64,000 bases of DNA from Hyphodiscus hymeniophilus (lineage: Eukaryota; Ascomycota; Leotiomycetes; Helotiales; Hyphodiscaceae). Position 1 is the stretch's first letter. Each line of letters starts with the position of its first letter. The position numbers and the translations under genes were made by a program. The stretch is from NCBI GenBank assembly GCA_016508695.1, contig VNKQ01000007.1, positions 1,736,001 through 1,800,000 of the forward strand. The letters are read 5' to 3'. Of this stretch, positions 56,757-64,000 are shown piece by piece. The notes beneath the pieces are model-generated. The model was not told where the DNA came from, ran no database searches, and saw nothing but the letters and a program-made list of their open reading frames with translations.

Positions 56757-58292
56757 CTATGCATAGAAGTTGACGGTATCTGTCTTCTGTTAGTGAGAAG
56801 TTCATTCTAAAGGAGCGATATGACATACCCTTCTTCTTGGCCTGAACCTCTGCAATGGCATCAACGTAATGTTCATGGCCAATCTTATTCTTCCCCATGC
56901 GAAGAGCAATCATACCAGCCTCCACGCACACAGCCTTGAGCTGCGCACCCCCAAATTCATCGGTACTTCGAGCCAACTCAGGCCAGTTGACCGCATCATC
57001 AACCGTCATCTTTCTGCTGTGGATCTTCAAAATCTGGGCACGGGCTTCTTCATTTGGCAGAGGGAACTCGATCTTTCTGTCAAGACGACCGGAACGGAGA
57101 AGCGCGGGGTCGAGGACATCGACTCGGTTGGTGGCTGCAAGAACCTTAATGCGGTCATCGGAGGCGAAACCATCAAGCTGGTTTAGAAGCTCCAACATGG
57201 TACGTTGGACTTCTCGATCTCCGCTCTTCTCACTGTCAAAACGCTTGGTTCCTACGGCATCCAACTCATCGATGAAGATAATCGCTGGTGCTTTTTCTTT
57301 CGCCAGAGCAAAGCAGTCCCGAACCAGCTTCGCACCGTCACCAATGAACATTTGTACAAGTTGGGGGCCGGCGAGCTTAAGGAAGGTAGCATCAGTTTGG
57401 GCGGCGCATGCTCGAGCAAGCAGTGTTTTCCCAGTTCCTGGAGGCCCGTACATCAAAGCACCTGCCAGTTGTCAGTTTGTGTTCCGTCACTGGGTTTAGA
57501 TTTGTACCTTTCGGAGCTTTGATGCCGATCTTCTTAAATCGTTCAGCCTCCTTCATAGGCCATACAATTGCCTCAACCAACTCCTCAATTTGTTTATCCA
57601 GTCCTCCAACATCTGAGTATTGCTCCCGTGGCTTCTCGTCAACCTCCATAGCTTTTACTCTGCTATCATACTCTGCAGGTAATGTATCTAGCACAAGGTA
57701 TGAATCTTTGTTGACACCAATCAAGTCTCCGGGTTTCAGCTGTTCGGGATCGACGAGACCAATAAGAGGGAGAAAGATTGTTTGCCGCGTAGAGGTTTTA
57801 ATGACAGCAGATTTTCCAACTCGTGTAGCGTCGAGGTCGATATTAGCACCTTCTTCTGCGGATTCGGCGGTTGGGTCCAGATCAAGGAGTTCGACAACAT
57901 TGCCAACGAGGTACGGTAATTGTCTGATGGAGTTTAGCCACAACTTAAAAATGAAACCCCCAACCTAAATGAGCATACCTGTTGTTCTCAATCTTGTCCA
58001 GGTTATCCTTTATCTTCTCTCCCATGGTAGCCTTCTCATGTGACAAACGCTGGAACTCGCTCTTCATGATCCGTGAATCATTTTCCAGGAGCCGTCTTCT
58101 AGTCAAGATATCTTGTGTGCTCAAGCTGTAGATCTCTTCATCTATGGGATCTTCTTCCTTCTCCTCGGGCTCAGCATCTTTCATTTCAGCATCACCGTTT
58201 TGATCCGGCTTCTTCTTGTCCTTGTCGCCATTGTCCTTTTTGTCTTCCTTCTCCTCGCGCTCGAGATCATCAAGATCTTCTAAAGTAGACAT
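56757..58292 (-). CDS. RPT5: 26S proteasome regulatory ATPase Rpt5
   Basis: One of the six AAA+ ATPases of the 19S base that unfold substrates into the 20S core. Exons 58292-57979, 57923-57508, 57461-56829 and 56779-56757 give 461 residues with introns of 55, 46 and 49 bp. The last exon is only 23 bases and supplies the C-terminal NFYA, an HbYX-type tail (hydrophobic-Tyr-any) that docks into the 20S alpha ring. An acidic and lysine-rich N-terminus leads into a coiled coil (about 60-105), then an OB domain. Walker A is GPPGTGKT, Walker B is IIFIDELDAVG, and the arginine fingers are in DPALLRSGRLDRK. It is divergent from TFIIB. The final exon choice rests on recovery of the conserved tail. Confidence 0.95.
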
Positions 58293-59120
58293 TGTTCAAT
58301 GTGGTGTGATTTGTGAATATGTTGATGAGGAGGTTGAAGGGTTGTGAAGGGTATTGGTCAGAGTTCGTTATTTTCGTGGATGTCGTTGCTTGGAGAGCTT
58401 CAGATACGCGCAAGGCAACGTTGGTCGACGTATTTTACCACGTGACTGGCCGAAGCAAAGCCTCCTCGCCTGACAAACATATCTTCAGGCTTCCGTTGAC
58501 CGGAGTCATTCTTTCGACATCTTCTTGCACGCTCGCTCGCCCTCCCGAAGAACGTCACAATTGTCGCCTCAATACATTCAGAGTTGCCGGTCATCTTCCC
58601 AGCGATAGTTACTGACAACTTCAACGACTGAACCACTTCTCAGACACCTTTACTGGTCGAACACTGCGAAGACTCAATCGTCCAACGGCAGCGGCGCAAT
58701 CTTCCCAACAACCCTTTTCACAACTACACTCCTTCCAGCATCACTCTTACAAACGTTGAATTATCTTTTGACGTCGCGATTCAAGATCAACTCAACTTTG
58801 TCGAACGAGCTCCGAAGTAGCGACTTTCACAAGCAATCTTTTCACCTTCGGGCAGTGGTGGCAAAGTTAATCTTTGGGCCGTCGACCAACATCGACGACT
58901 TTACAGCCTCATCAAGCAACTGGTCAATACCGCCAAAACGCATTCCCCACTCTTCGTCAAACTTTCTACAATTCTCCTCTGCGAGAAGCCTACCAAAGAC
59001 CTGCGAACTCGAGCCGTCATATCGCAAAAGAGAAAAGAAGTCCGTAAACGAAAGCCGAAGCGTGTGATTTTTGACGAACTCAATAACATATATCGACCAA
59101 AGCCATATCAGCCCAAGCTG
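58293..59120. other. Divergent promoter of RPT5 and the TFIIB gene
   Basis: An 828-bp shared intergenic region. The half next to TFIIB is C/T- and A-rich and probably leader. A PACE-like nonamer is at 58857-58865. No separate gene is supported, although a minus-strand frame opens across part of it. Confidence 0.55.
58857..58865 (+). promoter_or_regulatory. PACE-like nonamer (GGTGGCAAA)
   Basis: This is an exact match to the proteasome-associated control element bound by Rpn4 in Saccharomyces. It lies in the RPT5/TFIIB shared promoter, 565 bp from the RPT5 start and 256 bp from the TFIIB start. Filamentous fungi may not use the same regulator or sequence, so this may be chance. Confidence 0.3.
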
Positions 59121-60236
59121 ATGGCCTCCCCACCGCCTGGGTTGGACAAGGCTGAGCTGGAGAAATGGAATCAGGACCTCAACCTTCACATGATATGTCC
59201 TGACTGCAAGGAGTATCCACCTAACCTCGTCGAGGAGTTCTCTTCCGGTGATATGGTCTGTGGCTCTTGCGGTCTTGTGCTTGGTGATCGCATCGTTGAT
59301 ACTCGATCCGAGTGGCGAACATTCTCCAATGACGACCAAGGCAATGATGATCCATCGCGTGTCGGCGAAGGCGCAAATCCTCTTCTCAACGGCTCTCAAC
59401 TTGCAACCACAATTGCGTTCGGCGAGGGTTCCCGCAGCCACGAGCTTCACCGTGCCCATGGCAGATCTACTACTGACAAGGCTACCAAGACCCTCCTTGC
59501 TGCGTACAAGGAAATCGGTGCACACTGCGACGCCGTTAGCATTCCAAAGAACGTCTCTGACACTGCAAAGCATCTCTTCAAGATCGTTGATGATGCCAAG
59601 GCTATGAAGGGCAAGTCTCAAGAATCCATAATTGCCGGCTGTATCTTCATCGCCTGCCGCCAGTGCGGTGTTCCCCGAACTTTCCGCGAGGTCTACGCTT
59701 TGACGAAGGTTTCAAAGAAGGAAATTGGTCGAACTTTCAAGGCTTTGGAGAAATTCTTTAATCAGGACAGTTTGGGCAAACAGGCCCTCGCAGCTGCTAG
59801 TGGTAAGTTTGATGTGCTTCACATGAAGATTTTGCTTTATATTAACAGTCTCATTCAAGGCATTGAAGCCCAGAAGACCTTCCAAAGTACCCAATCTACA
59901 AGTGCCAGCGACCTCTGCCTCCGTTACTGCTCCCAGCTCGGCCTCAAGTCCCAACAGTTTGTCAAAGTCTCCCAAGGCCTCGCTGAGAAGATGTCGACCG
60001 TCGGTGATCTCGCCGGCCGTTCTCCTTTGTCGGTTGCGGCCGCTTGCATCTACATGGCCTCGTACTTGCTCGGCAAGCCGAAATCTCCGAAGGAGATCTC
60101 GATGGTCGCAGGCGTCAGCGATGGTACTATTCGTACTGCATACAAATACTTGTATCAGGAGCGCGAGCGACTGATCGAGCCAGACTGGATCGCAGACGGC
60201 AAGGGCAAGATGTCCAATCTTCCACCGATCGGCTAA
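59121..60236 (+). CDS. SUA7: Transcription initiation factor TFIIB
   Basis: This general RNA polymerase II factor bridges TBP-bound promoters and the polymerase. Exons 59121-59802 and 59860-60236 are joined across a 57-bp intron. The intron is a multiple of three with no stop, so unspliced reading also stays open; splicing gives ASGIEAQKTF and a normal 352-residue length. The zinc ribbon has C26, C29, C47 and C50. The B-reader/linker follows (DTRSEWRTFSNDD). Two cyclin-like repeats are seen, with SIIAGCIFIACRQCGVPRTF in the first and PLSVAAACIYMASYLLG in the second. STQSTSASDLCLRYCSQL opens the second repeat. The start is the first ATG that gives MASPPPGLDKAELEKW. Confidence 0.96.
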   Translation: MASPPPGLDKAELEKWNQDLNLHMICPDCKEYPPNLVEEFSSGDMVCGSCGLVLGDRIVDTRSEWRTFSNDDQGNDDPSRVGEGANPLLNGSQLATTIAFGEGSRSHELHRAHGRSTTDKATKTLLAAYKEIGAHCDAVSIPKNVSDTAKHLFKIVDDAKAMKGKSQESIIAGCIFIACRQCGVPRTFREVYALTKVSKKEIGRTFKALEKFFNQDSLGKQALAAASGKFDVLHMKILLYINSLIQGIEAQKTFQSTQSTSASDLCLRYCSQLGLKSQQFVKVSQGLAEKMSTVGDLAGRSPLSVAAACIYMASYLLGKPKSPKEISMVAGVSDGTIRTAYKYLYQERERLIEPDWIADGKGKMSNLPPIG

Positions 60237-60677
60237 ATGGGTGATACCATAGGCACGGTTTGAGATGGCGTGGCGGGCTGTATAATTGTACTTGTTCTAA
60301 CTTCATTTGCGATGGATTTGTGCTTCTGCACACCGAGACTGCAAGGACTGCAAGGACTGCATTTGTTTTATAATTGCAGGACGAGGATGAACTTTGCAGA
60401 CCTTTAATTTAATGGCTAACACACAGGGGAAGGCCTTCATGGCATCAGCGGAAGAACAGTCATCCACGCTGGGATGGCAAGTATGCCTTGATTTTGCATT
60501 AATAGAGCCATGAATCAAAAGCAGAATACCATTTTTTTCCTAATTGCATGATGTGATTCGAGTCAAATAAATGCAAATAACGTCCTAGTCGATGTGCATA
60601 ATAGCAATGGTAATCTGTACTGCTCTGTCACAAGCTGCGTCAAAACAGGATTTCCCATCACAATTTTCACACTCTCA
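60237..60677. other. Convergent intergenic region
   Basis: A 441-bp spacer between the stop codons of TFIIB and the NADAR gene. A short tandem of GACTGCAAG units lies near 60337-60360. No gene. Confidence 0.5.
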
Positions 60678-61223
60678 TCACTTCGTTTCCTCCTCCCTAA
60701 TCCTCTCCCTGGCTCTCATCAATGCCTTTCCAAGCAAATTCAAACCCCATCTCGCTCTCTGTCTCTCCGCGTTCTTCTCCTCAAAGCCGATACCCCAAAT
60801 CTTATCCATAGGACTCGCCTCCACCAACTCCCTATCTCCCGTTCCCAATAATATCTGCTTAAGATCTTCTCCCTCCATTACCGCATTCACAAACTTATAG
60901 AACGACCCATCTTCTACAATCCTCTCCCGATTCTCCAGCCAAACCTCATTATCGAAATTCTGTACCTGTCGCCCTAGAGCCTTCTGCTCTCTCGGAGACT
61001 CAGTGTTTAGGATCTCTGCGCCTGTCTCGGGATCTGAGAAAAGGACGGCTTTTTGGTACATCATGTATTGCTCCGCTGTTTGAAAGACGATAGACTTGTC
61101 TTCGGCGTGGAAGGGGCTTAAGTACCATTGTGAGAGGAAGCCGTATTCGTGGCCGTGTTCGCGCCAGAAGAAGATGGGTCCGTTCTTTGGATCTGTGCTT
61201 GTTGAGCTTGGTTCTGAGCCCAT
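60678..61223 (-). CDS. NADAR (YbiA-like) domain protein
   Basis: A 181-residue single-exon protein of the NADAR/DUF1768 family. Bacterial members (YbiA) cleave the N-glycosidic bond of early riboflavin intermediates, and family members have also been linked to ADP-ribose chemistry. Family features are FFWREHGHEYGFLSQWYLSPF near 18-38, the helix FQTAEQYMMYQKAVLF at 48-63 with a glutamate typical of the active site, ALGRQVQNFDNEVW near 92-105, and a LLGTGDRELVEASPMDKIWGIG block near 125-146. No targeting sequence is evident. The role in this fungus is unknown. Confidence 0.88.
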   Translation of the reverse strand: MGSEPSSTSTDPKNGPIFFWREHGHEYGFLSQWYLSPFHAEDKSIVFQTAEQYMMYQKAVLFSDPETGAEILNTESPREQKALGRQVQNFDNEVWLENRERIVEDGSFYKFVNAVMEGEDLKQILLGTGDRELVEASPMDKIWGIGFEEKNAERQRARWGLNLLGKALMRARERIREEETK

Positions 61224-61902
61224 AATTGCTGGTTCACTGGCGATGAGTTCTTCGATTCCACGAGCATTTTTTGGGCATTTCGATAGTTAAGAGATGGATG
61301 TTTGGGGGTTAGTGGAGGGGAAAGAGGTACTGATAGCAATTGGGCGAGGGGGAAAGGGCCGCTCGGCAAGGAGTCACGCCTAAGCCTCACGATAGATATG
61401 TTCGAACCTGGAATGCTCTCCTGTGCCATAGAAAACAGGAAGAGAAGGGAATTCCTGTATACCCATGGGCTTTCGTCTCAGCCTGATCAGGCACGTGGGA
61501 ACCACATGTCGTGGGTGGAGGCTGTGTCGGTTTTTGACTCGACGGCCAGACATGTGTTCGGCTTTTCGAACTCTTGACCAGTACATTGACTATGAGAAGC
61601 AGCCTCCATTAACTTTGCAGAGTAAATGGGATTTGCTGAGCCAATTCTTACAAATTTGTTGTACTGCCGTGAAAATATACCGCGTGAAACTGTTCATGTC
61701 GTTGATTACAATCCCTGCTGGTTCAATGCTGGAAAGCCGAGGCTCATGCTGACAGCCGAATGTGGGGAGTTTAAATGTAAGTCTGGGGGAAGCTCATGAA
61801 TGGATCTAATAAGCTCCCTCCTTTGACAGCTCAAACTATTTCAATCACCAGTATCAATAATTTTTTCTTCTCAATTACCCGTGTATCACACATATCTTGA
61901 AG
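61224..61902. other. Divergent promoter of the NADAR and hydratase genes
   Basis: A 679-bp spacer. A minus-strand frame (61118-61429) overlaps the NADAR start in another frame and is not supported as an exon. No repeats seen. Confidence 0.5.
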
Positions 61903-62984
61903 ATGTCTGGACCAGGCGTCGGTTTCGAATATCCTCCCAAGGAAGTATCCTGGTTGAAAAGAGATGTTCTCCTCTTTGCCAACACAATTGGCTGCACAGT
62001 GGATGAGCTGCACTTCCTCTATGTACGATTTCCCAGCGGCGACTGCCAATGCGTATGCTGATGGATTCAGGAACTGCACCCAGACTTTGCTGTCTTTCCA
62101 ACTTACCCTATCATCCTGCGTAAGCCATCCCAAGCTTGCGATACATGCCTCCTTCTAACTCCCCATAGCCTTCAAGCACACAACCCAGGAAGTAATCGAC
62201 TTCTATGCCTCCCAAAATGCCGTCACCATACCCGGAGTCCCAAAATTCGATTCTCGCCGCGTCGTCGACGGCCAGCGCAAGATGGTCTTCCTGAAACCAT
62301 TCCCTGCCACATCTGCTGGCCGCAAATTCGAGCTTCGTAACAAAGTCATTGGCGTCTACGACAAGGGCAAGGCTGGTTCCGTTGTCGAGAACCAGCAGGA
62401 AATTGTTGACAAGGAGACTGGAGAACCATATGCTCGCATTGTAGGCAGTGCGTTCTTCGTGGGACAAGGTAACTGGGGAGGTCCCAAGGGTCCCGCCACG
62501 GAAAACTTTCCCCCACCGGAAGGGAAGAAGCCAGATGCTGTTGCTATCCACCAGAATAGTGCTGAGTCGGCTTTGCTTTATCGGTATGTTAAGCCCGATT
62601 ATGGAGAAGAGAAAAAGGAGCTGGACTGACCGAAACAGACTGAACGGTGATTACAATCCTCTTCATGCCACACCCGAGCCCGGACAGAAGATGGGCTTTG
62701 GGGGAGCTATCATGCACGGTCTCTCGAGCTGGAATTTTGCTTGCCACGGTCTGCTGAAGGAGATCGGTGGAAGCGACCCCAAGAATATCCGGGAGTTCCA
62801 GGCCCGTTTTGCATCGCCTGTTAAACCAGGTGACAAGCTTATTACTGAGATATGGAAGACCGGTGATGTCAAGGATGGATGGGAAGAGATCAGGTTCTTG
62901 ACTAGAGTTGACGGAGGAAAGGTCTGTCTGAGTAATGGACGGGCCTTAATGAAGACAGTCGAGAAGGCTAGTAGCAAGTTGTAG
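61903..62984 (+). CDS. Peroxisomal MaoC-type enoyl-CoA hydratase 2
   Basis: Predicted to hydrate trans-2-enoyl-CoA to (R)-3-hydroxyacyl-CoA in peroxisomal beta-oxidation. Four exons, 61903-62022, 62071-62119, 62169-62583 and 62639-62984, give 309 residues with introns of 48, 49 and 55 bp. A first hot-dog half carries a YELHPDFAVFPTYPIIL helix region. The second half has the hydratase-2 motif NGDYNPLHATPEPG with D199 and H204, followed by FGGAIMHGLSSW. The last residues are SKL, a canonical type-1 peroxisomal signal. It is a stand-alone hydratase, unlike the multifunctional MFE-2 protein whose C-terminal domain it resembles. The second exon is only 49 bases. Related stand-alone enzymes also act in secondary metabolism, but no such genes adjoin it. 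Confidence 0.93.
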
Positions 62985-64000
62985 ATGTATCTTGATTCTT
63001 GAAATTTGAATTTCTGTGGATTTGAAGCACTAATTGCAGCCAAGACATTGCCTCCTCTAGTGTCTTGCCAATGGTGGAAAGCCAGTTACATGATTCTCTA
63101 GAGCCAAGTCATCTTTTGAGTCCATAGATCGCTGGAAAGATGAGGAACCGAGCTCCAGATGTCCCACGTTGTACAGCCCAACGCAAGGACAAAGACGAGC
63201 AAGTTGTACTTCACTTTTATAGCGGTGTATAAGTTCTTGAAGAATTCCGCCTAGTTGAAGGAGGATGTGGACCAGAGCTGCTAGCCAAGCACATGTTCGG
63301 CATAAATCATAATATCCGGTCCTTTTAAGACACGGTGCTTTGCTAGAACTACCTCCTCGGGTTGGGGATTACCGCCTTTTAGATTATTCTTTCCAGAGAC
63401 TCAGCCAGAAATATTTTGGCTTTGGTATTACGCGGTTATATTAAGAGCCAAAGTATCCCCTTATACCATATGCTGCTTTCCTTTGGAGCCTATGGTTGGA
63501 TCTCTTCTGTAAATCCCAAGGTACTTAATAATCATCGAAAGCTAATAGTATTTATGTTTTTAGCGATCTAGTGATCTGGGTACGCTCTAAGGTCTTTAAG
63601 CCAGACTTAGTTAAAGCAACTAATCCTTACTCCTACCTCTTCCCTCTGAGAAAGAATTCGGCGAGGATCCAGTATTTGTTTATACAGAACGAGAGATATT
63701 GTGCACGATAGTAAGAGAGTATATAAGAGGTGACTAAGCTTTCTGAAACGCCTCAAATGCCGGAGTGCCAGTATTAAAGCTTGATTGTACGTTCGTACAC
63801 ACCTTATGGATATCCTTCTAGCTTTTAGACGTTTGTGAGGGGTGTGGCGATGTATTGTAACTTGTAACCCCTTTTCGACACCCCTGCTCAGTGTCGAGGC
63901 CAATCAGATGGTGGCTGCCGTAAACTAAAATAGCCGAGTTTACTTCAACTCTTCCGGAGGCACTTAGACTCGGTTTCCCGAGGGATTGTAGTCTTCGTTG
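62985..64000. other. AT-rich region at the right edge
   Basis: About 1 kb, increasingly rich in A/T and TA steps from 63300. Open frames are short and none is gene-like. The composition could reflect an old degenerate repeat, but I cannot show a match. Confidence 0.4.

Overview
The window is nuclear DNA of a filamentous ascomycete (Pezizomycotina). Its genes have short GT-AG introns of about 45-90 bases, there are two Zn2Cys6 regulators and a HET-domain protein, and the housekeeping proteins are clearly fungal (TRP4, SCH9, RSC7, ATP14, RPT5, TFIIB). A leotiomycete is plausible from overall protein flavour, but that is an impression and not a test. I can support 23 protein-coding genes, most with exon structures worked out by hand. 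I found no rRNA, tRNA or CRISPR.

Layout. 0.8-3.0 kb: Zn2Cys6 regulator. 4.5-13.7 kb: metabolic and housekeeping genes (2-hydroxyacid dehydrogenase, anthranilate phosphoribosyltransferase TRP4, mitochondrial ribosomal protein uL10m, PI-PLC X-domain protein, aldo-keto reductase, NIP30/FAM192A-like protein). 15.1-27.5 kb: a six-gene block with a second Zn2Cys6 regulator, a levoglucosan kinase, a Gfo/Idh/MocA oxidoreductase, an SDR, a GMC oxidoreductase and an MFS sugar transporter. 28-44 kb: an unrecognised, probably mitochondrial protein, a HET protein, the SCH9 kinase, the RSC7 chromatin subunit, and a cytidine-deaminase-like gene with an apparent frameshift. 44.4-51.4 kb: a 7-kb gene-poor stretch that contains a 559-bp Mutator-like MITE and ends at a Pcl/Clg-type cyclin. 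55.7-63 kb: ATP14, RPT5, TFIIB, a NADAR protein and a peroxisomal MaoC-type hydratase ending in SKL.

The most interesting system is the 15.1-27.5 kb block. The kinase belongs to the AnmK-like family that includes fungal levoglucosan kinase, which opens and phosphorylates 1,6-anhydroglucose to glucose 6-phosphate. It sits with a sugar transporter, three redox enzymes and a regulator. Every non-regulator promoter in the block carries one or more tandem CGG-N5-CGG direct repeats with the core CGGCTAnnCGG, which is the kind of site a Zn2Cys6 protein binds. By eye I did not find this motif elsewhere in the window. I read the block as a co-regulated anhydrosugar (levoglucosan) utilisation cluster. 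A related 56-bp palindromic element lies in inverted orientation upstream of the regulator and upstream of the transporter.

Other regulatory reading: a consensus CPC1/GCN4 site lies 82 bp upstream of TRP4, and a PACE-like nonamer lies in the shared RPT5/TFIIB intergenic region.
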